A stretch of DNA of 64,000 nt, taken from Alphaproteobacteria bacterium PA2. GTDB taxonomy: Bacteria > Pseudomonadota > Alphaproteobacteria > Caulobacterales > Caulobacteraceae. Below the pieces are notes generated by a model. The model was not told where the DNA came from and made no database searches. It saw only the letters and a list, made by a program, of their open reading frames with translations. Shown in pieces: positions 1-8,854 of this stretch. A program made the translations under genes and the position numbers. The stretch's first letter is position 1, and each line of letters begins with the position of its first letter. Location: positions 2,205,001-2,269,000 of the forward strand of contig NKIZ01000001.1 in the NCBI GenBank assembly GCA_002256425.1. Reading direction: 5' to 3'.

Positions 1-150
1 CGGCGTAGGTCAGCCTTTGCCCACCAACAATGAGGGCTGTACGCGAGCCATGACGGCTGATTGCGCCAAGGAGCAGGCTGGCCGAGGTTGGCCTCGTCGT
101 CATTGCTCAAATCCCCAATCACGCACACATTCAATTGTGGGTAATTTAGA

Positions 151-166
151 AGGTACGTTTGTACCT
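151..166. promoter_or_regulatory. Candidate TetR operator upstream of the tetR gene
   Basis: A perfect 16-bp inverted repeat, AGGTAC and GTACCT separated by GTTT, lies about 85 bp upstream of the regulator start at 250. A near-identical palindrome (core GGTAC-N4-GTACC) is found in the divergent promoter at 1727-1742. The pairing suggests one TetR-family protein binds both and represses itself and the catabolic cluster. Binding itself is inferred. Confidence 0.7.
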
Positions 167-249
167 GTAAAGGACCGGCGGGATTGATTGGCGGTGGGCC
201 GCGCGTAGGCTATGGCAATGAACAGCAACCCAGGGGAGCCTCGCGCACG

Positions 250-840
250 ATGCGCCTAGATCGTCCGAACACCGTAAGCGAGCGGCATCGCGATCTGATT
301 GACGCGCTGGAGCGGCTGTTTCTCGAGGAGGGCTTTCGCGATGTCACCGTCGATGAACTCGCCGCGCGCCTGAAATGCTCGAAGCGGACGCTTTACGCCC
401 TGGCCTCCAGCAAGCAGGAACTCTTCCTTCTGGTTGTCGAGCGTTGGCTCGAACGGATCCGGCATCTGGGCTGGCAGGGCGCCTTGCAACACGATGATCC
501 AGAAAAGCGGATCATCGCCTATCTCGATCCAGGCGTGAGCCAGTCCCAGGCCGCGAGCCGAAGGTTTCTGGAGGATGTTCAGAGCTACAGGCCGGCCCTC
601 GCCCTGCTCGAAACACATCAGCGCGAGCGGACAAAAGTCCTGCGGGACATTGTCGAAGACGGGCAGCGCCGCGGTCGCTTCAGACCCTTCCATACGGCCC
701 TGGTCGCAGAGGTGTTCCTGGCCGCTGTCGGAAGATTGAATGAACCCAATTTCCTGGAAAATGCCGGGATCAGCTTCAGCGACGGGTTTTCCGAGCTCTA
801 TGAGCTCTTCCTGAAAGGCCTCTTCGCGCCTCAGGCCTAG
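250..840 (+). CDS. TetR/AcrR-family transcriptional regulator
   Basis: A 196-residue TetR-type repressor. The N-terminal helix-turn-helix is clear (residues about 15-60, with the typical FRDVTVDELAARLKCSKRTLY pattern), followed by a helical ligand-binding domain. An upstream in-frame start at 184 exists, but the ATG at 250 is preferred because it starts just before the conserved helix and has an AGGGGAG about 12 bases upstream. The stop overlaps that of the convergent esterase by 4 bp. Matching palindromes at 151-166 and 1727-1742 are its likely operators. The ligand is unknown; the controlled genes suggest a hydrophobic or ring-containing substrate or its CoA ester. Confidence 0.88.
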   Translation: MRLDRPNTVSERHRDLIDALERLFLEEGFRDVTVDELAARLKCSKRTLYALASSKQELFLLVVERWLERIRHLGWQGALQHDDPEKRIIAYLDPGVSQSQAASRRFLEDVQSYRPALALLETHQRERTKVLRDIVEDGQRRGRFRPFHTALVAEVFLAAVGRLNEPNFLENAGISFSDGFSELYELFLKGLFAPQA

Positions 841-1715
841 GGCCAAGCCTGACGCAGAAAGTCGCCGACCTCGCCGATGGCCGCGATGGTTTCCGGAAAC
901 CGCGCCAGCAGAGGGAAGGTGTGTGGCGCTTCCTCATAGATGGACACACGCGCATCAACGCCCGACGCCCGCGCCTTGTCGACAAACCGCACCGAGTCAT
1001 CGCGCATCACCTCGGTGCTCCCGACGATGAAAAGCATTGGCGGCAGGCCTGAGGGATCTCCCCAGAAGGGCGAAGCCGCCGGGTCCGTGGGATTGTGGCC
1101 CTGGAGGTAGTGCATGGCCTTGTGGATGATGGCCTGTGGACCGAACAAGGGGTCAGCCTCGGCATTGGCTACGTGGGATGGCCCGGTCATCGCCAGGTCG
1201 GTCAGGGCTGACAGAAACGCCAGTCGACAGGGTGGCGCCTCCCCTGTCGCAAGCCTGGCCATGACCACGGACAAAACCAGAGCTGCTCCGGCCGAGTCGG
1301 CGATCACGGCTAGATTTTCTGCCCCACGCGCCGCGATGAGATGGTCCATGGCGCTGCCAACGTCCTCATAGGCGGCCGGAAACGGATGCTCCGGGGCGAG
1401 CCTGTAACGGACAAGGCAGGCGTCAGACCCCGTCGCCGACGCCAGTTCATCGATCAGCTGCCGATGGGTGTCATTGGCGTCAAAACAAAAGCCGCCCCCC
1501 GCCACATAAACGACCAGGCGCTGGCATGCGGCGCCCGGCCTCATTTCCACCTGGCCTTCGCCGACCGGAAGCAGGGTGGACTGCAGCTCAAGGACGGGCG
1601 CCGCCTCGCGGGCGGCCCTCATGGCGATGGGGTCATAATCTGCATTGAAAGCCGCCTTCAGCGCGTCACGCGCATGCTGATTGAAGGCCTGAAGTTCTTC
1701 GCTGGGCATCGGCAT
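837..1715 (-). CDS. Alpha/beta hydrolase, HSL (hormone-sensitive lipase) type esterase
   Basis: A 292-residue cytoplasmic hydrolase of the HSL/acetyl-hydrolase branch. The family signature YRLAPEHPFPAAYED is at about 104-118. The nucleophile elbow is ADSAG (Ser141) instead of the usual GDSAG, and the oxyanion-hole motif is AGGGF (72-76) instead of HGGG(F/W). The catalytic His is probably in APHTFP near the C-terminus. It is divergent from the TonB receptor gene, sharing the promoter that holds the TetR palindrome at 1727-1742, so it probably belongs to the same regulon and opens an ester or lactone of the imported substrate. The substituted motif residues leave the substrate uncertain. Confidence 0.85.
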   Translation of the reverse strand: MPMPSEELQAFNQHARDALKAAFNADYDPIAMRAAREAAPVLELQSTLLPVGEGQVEMRPGAACQRLVVYVAGGGFCFDANDTHRQLIDELASATGSDACLVRYRLAPEHPFPAAYEDVGSAMDHLIAARGAENLAVIADSAGAALVLSVVMARLATGEAPPCRLAFLSALTDLAMTGPSHVANAEADPLFGPQAIIHKAMHYLQGHNPTDPAASPFWGDPSGLPPMLFIVGSTEVMRDDSVRFVDKARASGVDARVSIYEEAPHTFPLLARFPETIAAIGEVGDFLRQAWP

Positions 1716-1726
1716 TGACCTCTCGG

Positions 1727-1742
1727 GGGTACTTATGTACCC
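1727..1742. promoter_or_regulatory. Candidate TetR operator in the divergent promoter
   Basis: A perfect inverted repeat, GGGTAC and GTACCC around TTAT, sits between the esterase start (1715) and the TonB receptor start (1800). It shares the GGTAC-N4-GTACC core with the site upstream of tetR. A further CGTACC half-site follows at about 1748. Its position allows simultaneous control of both divergent units. Confidence 0.72.
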
Positions 1743-1799
1743 TCTTTCGTACCACTGAAGGCAGCTCTTTGGAAGCGGCCCGGTTTAGGGGAGGTTCAA

Positions 1800-4046
1800 A
1801 TGGTCAAGTTGGGAAGTCGTAATCGTCAGTATCGTGCGCTTCTGCTGGGGAGCGCGATCGGCGCTGCCTTCGCGGGCCTGGCCCCCTCGGTCGTTTATGC
1901 GGCCGAGACCAATGGCGGGACGATTGAGGAAGTCGTCGTCACCGCCCGCAAACGCTCGGAGTCCCTGCAGGACGTTCCCTTATCGGTCAGCGCCTACACC
2001 GGAACAAAGCTTACGGAGTCCGGCTATTCGGACCTCAGCAACATATCCCGGGTCGCCCCCGGCGTTTATTTCGAGGCTCCGGATCGCTCGCGGCCGCTGA
2101 TTTATGTGCGCGGCATTGGCACGCGCTCATATGATGGGGGCAGCGATCCTTCGGTCGGTGTCTTCATTGACGGCGTCTACCAGGGGCGTTTCGGCGGCCT
2201 GATGGTTGACCTGAACGATCTCGCACGGGTCGAGGTCCTCAAGGGCCCGCAAGGTACGCTCTATGGACGCAACACCATTGGCGGCGCGATTTCCATGGTG
2301 ACCCGCGACCCGACCAACGAGGTCAAGGGGCGTATCGAGGCTGGCGCCGGAGCTTCAGCCATTTCCGGGGACAATCTCTATTCCCTCTCTGGCGGTGTTT
2401 CCGGTCCGATTGTTCAAGACAAGCTGCTCGGCCTTTTCAGCGCCACCTACAATTCCCGGGACGGCTACCAGCCGGTTCGGACCCAGGCGGGCGTGGCCAC
2501 AGGCGTTCGGGGCGGGAGCGAAGATTCCCTGAGCCTGCGCGGCAAACTGAACTGGACGGTGTCAGATGACCTGACCGTCAAGCTTGCGGCCGACTATACG
2601 CATATGGACGGCCCGCCCCTGATTCTGGTGAGCGACCCACTGGGCAAGGGCCTTGGTCCAGGCGCCCTGTCGCCAGGCTTTACGGTCCCGGCCGTAACCA
2701 ACGATCCCTACCACCCCTACAGCGATGCAACGGACGTCTTCCTGAAGAAGAAGATGTATGGCGGCTCGGTGACGGCTGACTGGAATCTCGGCAAGGTGAC
2801 TCTGACCTCGATCACGGCTGCGCGAAAGCTGAAGATCGACGAGATCAACGACATCGATGCGACCTCCCTGCCCTTCTACACCAATCCGGTGACCGATGAC
2901 GCCGAGCAGGTCTCCCAGGAACTGCGCGCCAGCTATGCCGGCGAGAAGGCCAACTGGCTGCTCGGCGCCTATTATGGTCATGAGATCGATGACCGGACTG
3001 ACAGCCTGGTCTTCGGGTCGGCGGCCTTTTTGAGGCTGATCAGCGGGGGGCCGACCACCTGGCGCTTCCACGTCAAGGCGGTGTCGACAAGCAAGGCCCT
3101 GTTTGGCCAGTATTCCTGGAACTTTACCGACAAGCTCTCCACCACAATCGGCGCCCGCTATAGCGAAGATGACAAGGACGTCCTCTATGACACCGACAAC
3201 TCAGCGCCGCTGAAGATCGGCGTTGCGCCCTTCCTGCGCGATGTGTCCCGCAACTGGTCATCCTTCGATCCGTCGGTGAGCGTCAGCTACAAGTTCACCC
3301 CCGACATGATGGCCTATGCATCCTGGTCGAGCGGCTACAAGGTTGGCGCCTTCCAGTTCTTCGCAACATCGGCCCTTACAGCCGATCAGGTAGCCTCGCC
3401 GGAAAAGGCCAAGTCCTTTGAAGTCGGCATCAAGTCGACCCTGCTGGATCACCGTCTCCGCCTGAATGCCGCAGCCTTCCATATCGATTACAAGGACCTG
3501 CAGCTTCTGCGCCTGGTGCCCGCCCCGGCGCCGATCACGTCCCTCATTGTGATCGGCAACGCCGCCAACAGCAAGATTGACGGACTTGAGCTGGAGGGAC
3601 AGGCGATCTTCACTGACGCCCTGTCGCTCGACTTCTCCTACGCCTATCTGAATGCGCGGTTCGACAAATACCTGTTCCGCCCCGGGCAGGATTTCAGTGG
3701 CAACACCATGCCCCGGTCCCCCAGAAACACGGTCAGTCTCGCCGGCAATTACGACCAGGACATTGGCCCGGGTCACCTTACCGCGAGGCTCTCCTACGCC
3801 TGGCGCAGCAAGATCTTCTTTGAGTCCGACAACAACACCATCGACATCAACTCCAGCGAGGGATCGTTGGGGCTTATCGACGCCTCGGCCTCCTACAAGA
3901 TCAATAACTGGACAGCCGGCGTCTGGGGGCGGAACCTCACAGACGAGCGTTACCGGCGTCAGGCTCTGAACTCCACGGGCAACGCCCAACGCAATGTCTG
4001 GGCAGAGCCGCGCACCTTCGGCGTCAGGGTCGGCTACGACTTCTAA
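1800..4046 (+). CDS. TonB-dependent outer-membrane receptor
   Basis: A 748-residue outer-membrane receptor of the large substrate-scavenging class common in Caulobacterales and sphingomonads. It has a signal peptide (hydrophobic LLLGSAIGAAFAGLAP, cleaved near VYAA), a TonB box (EEVVVTARK, about 43-51), a plug domain with the VRGIGTRSYDGG and VEVLKGPQGTLYGRN motifs, and a beta-barrel ending in a terminal Phe (GVRVGYDF). The ATG at 1800 follows GGGGAGG. It is the first gene of a tight co-directional cluster with a hydrolase, a SnoaL-like enzyme and a thiolase, so it probably imports the substrate they degrade. The plug does not reveal the substrate; a siderophore role is less likely given the catabolic neighbours. 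Confidence 0.93.
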   Translation: MVKLGSRNRQYRALLLGSAIGAAFAGLAPSVVYAAETNGGTIEEVVVTARKRSESLQDVPLSVSAYTGTKLTESGYSDLSNISRVAPGVYFEAPDRSRPLIYVRGIGTRSYDGGSDPSVGVFIDGVYQGRFGGLMVDLNDLARVEVLKGPQGTLYGRNTIGGAISMVTRDPTNEVKGRIEAGAGASAISGDNLYSLSGGVSGPIVQDKLLGLFSATYNSRDGYQPVRTQAGVATGVRGGSEDSLSLRGKLNWTVSDDLTVKLAADYTHMDGPPLILVSDPLGKGLGPGALSPGFTVPAVTNDPYHPYSDATDVFLKKKMYGGSVTADWNLGKVTLTSITAARKLKIDEINDIDATSLPFYTNPVTDDAEQVSQELRASYAGEKANWLLGAYYGHEIDDRTDSLVFGSAAFLRLISGGPTTWRFHVKAVSTSKALFGQYSWNFTDKLSTTIGARYSEDDKDVLYDTDNSAPLKIGVAPFLRDVSRNWSSFDPSVSVSYKFTPDMMAYASWSSGYKVGAFQFFATSALTADQVASPEKAKSFEVGIKSTLLDHRLRLNAAAFHIDYKDLQLLRLVPAPAPITSLIVIGNAANSKIDGLELEGQAIFTDALSLDFSYAYLNARFDKYLFRPGQDFSGNTMPRSPRNTVSLAGNYDQDIGPGHLTARLSYAWRSKIFFESDNNTIDINSSEGSLGLIDASASYKINNWTAGVWGRNLTDERYRRQALNSTGNAQRNVWAEPRTFGVRVGYDF

Positions 4047-4057
4047 CGGAGCCAACC

Positions 4058-5020
4058 ATGAAACTCGTAACCTTCACCCTGGCAGACGCCAGCGAGCCGA
4101 GACTGGGCGCCCTGATCGACGAGGGGCAGGTCCTTGACCTGCAACTCGCCCAGGTCGCCATTCATGGACAGCCCCATCCCGACCTTGTCTCCATGCAGGC
4201 GCTGATCGAGACCGAAGGGCCTGGACTGGAACGGGCAAAAGCCCTGGCTGCGGCCCTGCCGGAGTCCGGACTTCTGCCCAGGGCCGAAGTCCATCTGCTG
4301 GCGCCGCTTCCGCGGCCCGTGCAGATCCGTGACTGCATGTGCTTTGAGGGTCACCTCGTGGGTTCAGCCGAGGCAGTGATGCGCCGCACAGGCGCCAATG
4401 AGCCGACGGAGCGGCAGAAGGCCATGGCGGCCGCCTTCAAGGATCGCCCCATTTACTACAAGGCCAACCGCTTCGCGGTTACGGGCCCTGACACCACGGT
4501 CAATTGGCCGCCCTACTCCAAGGTGATGGACTATGAGCTCGAAATGGGCTGCGTCATCAGCCGGCGCGGGGTCAATATTCCCCACGATCAGGCCAGCAGC
4601 CACATCTTCGGGTTCACCATCTTCAATGACTTCAGCGCCCGCGACACCCAGGGCGCAGAGATGGCGAGCGGCCTTGGACCGTCAAAGTCCAAGGATTTCG
4701 ACAACGCCAACGCCCTGGGCCCCTGCATTGTCACCGCCGATGAATTCAATCCCTATGACGCGGCGATGATCGCCCGCGTGAATGGTGAGATCCGCTCGGA
4801 GGGCCATTCCAGCAGCATGACCTATTCGTTCGAGGACCTGATCAGCTTCATCAGCACCAGCGAAACCCTGCACCCCGGGGAGATCCTTGGGTCGGGCACA
4901 GTTGGCGGCGGATGCGGTCTCGAACAGGACCGACTTCTTGAGAGCGGCGATGTCATTGAACTCGAAATCGTTGGCATCGGGCGGCTCGCCAACCGCGTCG
5001 TCGCCTCCCCCAAGACCTGA
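4058..5020 (+). CDS. Fumarylacetoacetate hydrolase (FAH) family protein
   Basis: A 320-residue FAH-fold enzyme. The metal-binding acidic motif is visible (D158, E160, E162 in DYELEMG) along with the conserved GFTIFNDFSARD block (about 185-196). The family cleaves C-C bonds or hydrates and decarboxylates dioxo acids from aromatic and ring degradation. Length and the N-terminal all-beta domain fit the family. It starts 11 bp after the receptor stop, with GGAG before the ATG, so it is in the same operon. The exact reaction (acylpyruvate hydrolase, 2-oxo-hepta-ene-dioate hydratase or related) cannot be told from the sequence. Confidence 0.9.
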   Translation: MKLVTFTLADASEPRLGALIDEGQVLDLQLAQVAIHGQPHPDLVSMQALIETEGPGLERAKALAAALPESGLLPRAEVHLLAPLPRPVQIRDCMCFEGHLVGSAEAVMRRTGANEPTERQKAMAAAFKDRPIYYKANRFAVTGPDTTVNWPPYSKVMDYELEMGCVISRRGVNIPHDQASSHIFGFTIFNDFSARDTQGAEMASGLGPSKSKDFDNANALGPCIVTADEFNPYDAAMIARVNGEIRSEGHSSSMTYSFEDLISFISTSETLHPGEILGSGTVGGGCGLEQDRLLESGDVIELEIVGIGRLANRVVASPKT

Positions 5021-5036
5021 ACAGACGGAGGACCAC

Positions 5037-5687
5037 ATGACTATGGAAGTTGAAACGCGCCTGGCCGCCCTCGAACGCCAGCTGCAAGACCTCTCGGACC
5101 GCGAAGCGATCCGCAACATCATTCATCGCTATTGCCGGGCCGCAGACCGGTGCGACCTGGAAGCCTTCAAGTCCTGCTATTGGCCCGATGGCTATGACGA
5201 CCACGGGTTCTTCGGCGGCAACGCTCACGAATTCTGCGAGTATGTGATCCCTGTCCTGAAGCAGGTCGACTCCAGCATCCACGCTATCACCAACACCATC
5301 ATTGATCTCAAGGGCGACCGGGCCTTCTGCGAAAGCCAGTGGTCCGTGGTCCACCGCCTGCGCAATCCGGAGGGGGATGGGTTCCTCGATTACTGGCACC
5401 AGGGCCGCTATATCGACATCTTCGAAAAGCGCGATGGGGAGTGGAAGATCCTCACCCGCACCATTGCCGGGGATATGGATCGCCTGGTCCGCACCAAGGA
5501 CATGCGGACGATCTTGGACCAGTTCTCTGGCGTCGAGACCCGTGGGCCAGAGAACCGGACTGACCGGGGCGCCCGGAGCCCGCACGACCCTGTTTATGTG
5601 GGCTTTGATCTGCCGGTCATTGGACAGATGCGGGACCCCATGCCTGATCTCTGGGCCGGCTTCTACGCTCTCGACAAGGTCCTGTAG
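5037..5687 (+). CDS. SnoaL-like (NTF2-fold) family protein, possible dehydratase or isomerase
   Basis: A 216-residue protein with an N-terminal SnoaL-like cone fold. The stretch with DREAIRNIIHRYCRAADRCD and CYWPDGYDDHG, then IHAITNTIIDLKGDRAFCESQW and the aromatic-rich YWHQGRYIDIFEKRDGEWKI, is typical of the branch that includes bile-acid 7-alpha-dehydratase-like and LinA-like enzymes. The ATG at 5037 follows ACGGAGGACC; a longer reading frame begins upstream inside the previous gene but lacks this support. It lies between the FAH gene and the thiolase, fitting a dehydration or isomerisation step in ring degradation. The substrate is unknown. Confidence 0.82.
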   Translation: MTMEVETRLAALERQLQDLSDREAIRNIIHRYCRAADRCDLEAFKSCYWPDGYDDHGFFGGNAHEFCEYVIPVLKQVDSSIHAITNTIIDLKGDRAFCESQWSVVHRLRNPEGDGFLDYWHQGRYIDIFEKRDGEWKILTRTIAGDMDRLVRTKDMRTILDQFSGVETRGPENRTDRGARSPHDPVYVGFDLPVIGQMRDPMPDLWAGFYALDKVL

Positions 5688-5696
5688 GCGCCAGGC

Positions 5697-6926
5697 GTGG
5701 ACGTCTTCATTGCAGGCGTCGGCATGACCTCATTTGGCGAGCACCCCGCGTCCAGCGCCGGGTCGCTCGCCAAACTGGCGCTGACAGAGGCACTTGCTGA
5801 CGCCGGATGTGATCTGCAGGCCATAGAAGGCGTCTGGTTTGCGAACACCGGACAGGGCGCCCTCGAAGGCCAGCACATGATCCGCGGTCAGGTGGCCTTG
5901 CGGCCCCTGGGTTTTCAGGGCGGCCCCATCGTCAATGTGGAAAATGCCTGTGCGAGCGCCACGACCGCTCTGCACGGCGCCATCACCTATCTCCGCTCTG
6001 GCGCCGCTGACATTGTCCTGGCCCTTGGCGCGGAGAAGATGACCCATCCCGACCGAAGCCGATCCTTCGCCCTTTTCGACGCCGGGTGGGATGTCAGCGA
6101 TCCTGACGCCAACCGGCGGATACTCCTCGCCTTAGGGGGAATGGATGAGGCTGACCTGCCGCCGCCTGCGGCGCGGCGCAGTGTCTTCATGGACGTCTAC
6201 GCAGCCTTCGCCCGCCAGCACATGCGGCTCTATGGCTCGACACAGAGACAGTTTGCAGCGGTGTCAGCCAAGAACCATGGGCACTCCGTCGCCAACCCGC
6301 GCGCACAATTTCGGCAGGCCTTCTCCGTAGATGAGGTGGAGGCGGCGCGCGGCATTGTCTGGCCCCTCACCCTGCCCATGTGTGCGCCCATCTCGGATGG
6401 AGCTGCCGCCGCTGTCGTTTGTAATGCCAGAGGCCTGCAAAGGCTCGGCGCTGCGGGTCGTGCCATCAGGGTCCGGGCCTGCATCCTTGGATCCTCCATC
6501 AACCGGGCGCCCGACGATCTGCAGAACCACCTCGGCAGGATCACGGCACTGAAGGCCTATGAAGCGGCTGGCCTTGGCCCTGAAGACATCGACCTGGCGG
6601 AAGTCCATGACGCAACGTCGGTCGGAGAAGTCATCCAGGTGGAAAACCTCGGCCTTGTCCCGTTTGGCGAAGGCGGCAAGGCGGCGATCAGGGGTGACAC
6701 AGCCCTGGGGGGCCGCATTCCCGTCAACACGTCCGGCGGCCTGGAGAGCAAGGGCCATCCGATCGGCGCCACCGGTCTCGGACAGGTCTTTGAACTGGTC
6801 GACCAGCTTCGGGGAGAGGCCGGGTCGCGTCAGGTCCCGAACGCCAAGGTCGCCATCGCTGAGAACGGCGGCGGTCTCTGGGGCATTGAGGAAGCGGCCT
6901 GCGCCATCACCATCCTGTCGAGGTAG
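5697..6926 (+). CDS. Thiolase family protein (SCP-x-like acetyl-CoA acyltransferase)
   Basis: A 409-residue thiolase-fold protein starting with GTG at 5697, 9 bp after the previous gene. The acylated cysteine is in the NACASA motif (Cys85), and the C-terminal block has AEVHDATSVGE and GGLESKGHPIGATGLGQ with the catalytic His. A second Cys late in the protein (EEAACAIT) may play the usual base role, but the local motif differs from classical thiolases and matches the lipid-transfer/SCP-x group used in steroid and branched side-chain breakdown. As last gene of the TetR-controlled operon it probably cleaves a beta-ketoacyl-CoA intermediate. Confidence 0.88.
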   Translation: MDVFIAGVGMTSFGEHPASSAGSLAKLALTEALADAGCDLQAIEGVWFANTGQGALEGQHMIRGQVALRPLGFQGGPIVNVENACASATTALHGAITYLRSGAADIVLALGAEKMTHPDRSRSFALFDAGWDVSDPDANRRILLALGGMDEADLPPPAARRSVFMDVYAAFARQHMRLYGSTQRQFAAVSAKNHGHSVANPRAQFRQAFSVDEVEAARGIVWPLTLPMCAPISDGAAAAVVCNARGLQRLGAAGRAIRVRACILGSSINRAPDDLQNHLGRITALKAYEAAGLGPEDIDLAEVHDATSVGEVIQVENLGLVPFGEGGKAAIRGDTALGGRIPVNTSGGLESKGHPIGATGLGQVFELVDQLRGEAGSRQVPNAKVAIAENGGGLWGIEEAACAITILSR

Positions 6927-7087
6927 GCTGGCTTCCCGGCCAGAGCAGCTTCCGGTGCGAGCCCATTCATGTTCAGGCCTGGGGCGATCGGGACCAGGAT
7001 CCTCGGCGTCCCTGCACTTCCCATTTCAGGTCACCAGATCCTATAAGGGATTAAATATGACCTCAATCGTGCCTTTGCATGCCTTAT

Positions 7088-7150
7088 GGATCATATTTGA
7101 TCCTTACCACTTAAGGAATTGACCGATTTTTAATGGATTATATATGATAC
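7088..7150. promoter_or_regulatory. Paired palindromes, candidate HipB operators
   Basis: The AT-rich 145 bp before the first hipB holds GGATCATATTTGATCC (7088-7103, perfect arms GGATCA/TGATCC) and a similar GGATTATATATGATAC (7135-7150; 13 of 16 positions match). Two spaced operators upstream of a hipBA pair fit the known autorepression of such modules by HipB. Confidence 0.6.
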
Positions 7151-7184
7151 TCCAAATGCGATTATAGCGAATTAGAGATCATAA

Positions 7185-7547
7185 ATGCCCCTCAATCAGG
7201 CCGCTGTATCCGGAACCGTCGAGACCAGCCTTCAGGATCTGGGTCTGCGGCTGGCGAAGGTCCGCCTGAGCCGCAACCTGACCCAGGCGCGACTGGCGCA
7301 AGAGGCTGGCGCCTCCCTGCCAAGCATCAAGAGGCTGGAGGCCGGCAGGAACATCTCGCTCGACACCTTCCTGCGGGTCCTGCGCGCCCTCAACCTCGGC
7401 GATCGAATCCTCGACATCCTTCCCAATCCTGAAGTCCGGCCGGTGGAGCGCGTTCAGAATGAAGGCCATGAGCGCCGTCGCGCCCGAAGCCAGCCGGAGG
7501 CGCCCAGGGCCACGGACTGGGCCTGGGGCGATGGGGAAGACCAATGA
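7185..7547 (+). CDS. hipB: HipB-like XRE-family antitoxin and autorepressor
   Basis: A 120-residue protein with a central XRE helix-turn-helix (LGLRLAKVRLSRNLTQARLAQEAG, then LPSIKRLEAGRNISLDTFLRVLRAL, about 17-70). The C-terminal 35 residues are charged and probably disordered, as in antitoxins degraded by proteases. The stop overlaps the hipA start by 4 bp (ATGA), giving translational coupling. It should neutralise the kinase encoded next and repress from the palindromes at 7088-7150. Confidence 0.88.
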   Translation: MPLNQAAVSGTVETSLQDLGLRLAKVRLSRNLTQARLAQEAGASLPSIKRLEAGRNISLDTFLRVLRALNLGDRILDILPNPEVRPVERVQNEGHERRRARSQPEAPRATDWAWGDGEDQ

Positions 7548-8854
7548 CCAACGCCACCGTCCGCCTGTGGGGCAGAGACATTGGCGCGGTCAGCTGGATC
7601 GATGACCGAGCCATCGGCGTCTTCCAGTACATGCCCGATTTCGTCCAGAGCCAGATTGAGCTGGCGCCCTTCATGATGCCGTCGAGCCCCGACCCTTACG
7701 AGTTTCCCGGCCTGCCCCGGGAGGCCTTCAAGGGCCTTCCGGGCTTGCTGGCGGACTCGCTGCCCGACAGGTTCGGCAACGCCCTGATCGACGCCTGGCT
7801 GGCCCTGCAAGGCCGATCGGCCGGTAGCTTCAATCCGGTCGAACGCCTCTGCTATATCGGGACGCGGGGCATGGGCGCCCTGGAGTTTCACCCGACAATC
7901 CTGAGGGAGCCACGCAAATCCCGGCGTCTCGAGATCGACGCCCTCACCCGCCTGGCCAATGATGTCTTAAACAGCCGCACAAACCTCACCGGCGTCCTCA
8001 AGGGCGAGGATGACCATGAGGCCCTGCAGGAGATCCTGCGCGTCGGCACATCAGCCGGCGGCGCCCGCGCCAAGGCCATACTGGCCTGGAACGAACAGAC
8101 CGGGGAGTTCCGCTCCGGCCAGGTCGCTGCGGGGGAAGGTTTCACCTACTGGCTGATGAAGTTCGACGGCGTCTCCAACAATCGGGACAAGGAACTGGCC
8201 GATCCCCAGGGCTTTGGCCTCATCGAATACGGCTTCTATCTTCTGGCCCGCGCCGCCGGCATCGACATGGCGCCATGCCGTATCCACCATGAGGGCGGCC
8301 GATCGCATTTCATGACGCAGCGCTTCGACCGCACCGCCAGCGGCCAGAAGCTCCACATGCAGTCCCTGGCGGCCCTGCGCCACTACGACTTCAATGCGGC
8401 GGGCGCCCATTCCTATGAGCAGGCCGTGGAAACCATCCGGCGGCTTGGCCTGCCCGCCCATGACATCGAGCAGCAGTTCCGGCGGGCGGTCTTCAATATC
8501 CTGATCCGCAACCAGGATGACCACGTCAAGAACATCGCCTTCCTCATGAACCGCAAGGGCGAATGGCGCCTGTCACCGGCCTTTGACGTCAGCTACGCCT
8601 ACAATCCCGATGGCAGCTGGACCCACCAGCACCAGATGAGCCTGAACGGCAAGCGGGACCATTTCGATCTCGCCGACCTCGTGAGGTTTGGCGCTTACTG
8701 CGACCTCAAGCCCAAAAAGGCCGAAGCCATCATCCGCGAGATCCATGGCCAGGTCGAGCAATGGCCGACCTTCGCCGATAAGGCCGGAGTTCCAGACACA
8801 ACCGCACAGGCCATCCACAGGGCCATGCGCCGCGGGATCGTCATTCCGGGCTGA
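7544..8854 (+). CDS. hipA: HipA-like serine/threonine kinase toxin
   Basis: A 436-residue HipA-type kinase. Visible are the N-terminal HipA subdomain (FEGLPGLLADSLPD-like FKGLPGLLADSLPDRFGN), the glycine-rich ATP loop GTSAGGARAKA, the Lys of TYWLMKFDG, and the catalytic loop NILIRNQDDHVKNIAFL followed by SPAFDVSYA with the metal-binding Asp. All residues needed for kinase activity appear intact. Canonical HipA phosphorylates glutamyl-tRNA synthetase; the target here is not determined by the sequence. It forms a two-gene operon with the antitoxin upstream. Confidence 0.9.
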   Translation: MTNATVRLWGRDIGAVSWIDDRAIGVFQYMPDFVQSQIELAPFMMPSSPDPYEFPGLPREAFKGLPGLLADSLPDRFGNALIDAWLALQGRSAGSFNPVERLCYIGTRGMGALEFHPTILREPRKSRRLEIDALTRLANDVLNSRTNLTGVLKGEDDHEALQEILRVGTSAGGARAKAILAWNEQTGEFRSGQVAAGEGFTYWLMKFDGVSNNRDKELADPQGFGLIEYGFYLLARAAGIDMAPCRIHHEGGRSHFMTQRFDRTASGQKLHMQSLAALRHYDFNAAGAHSYEQAVETIRRLGLPAHDIEQQFRRAVFNILIRNQDDHVKNIAFLMNRKGEWRLSPAFDVSYAYNPDGSWTHQHQMSLNGKRDHFDLADLVRFGAYCDLKPKKAEAIIREIHGQVEQWPTFADKAGVPDTTAQAIHRAMRRGIVIPG

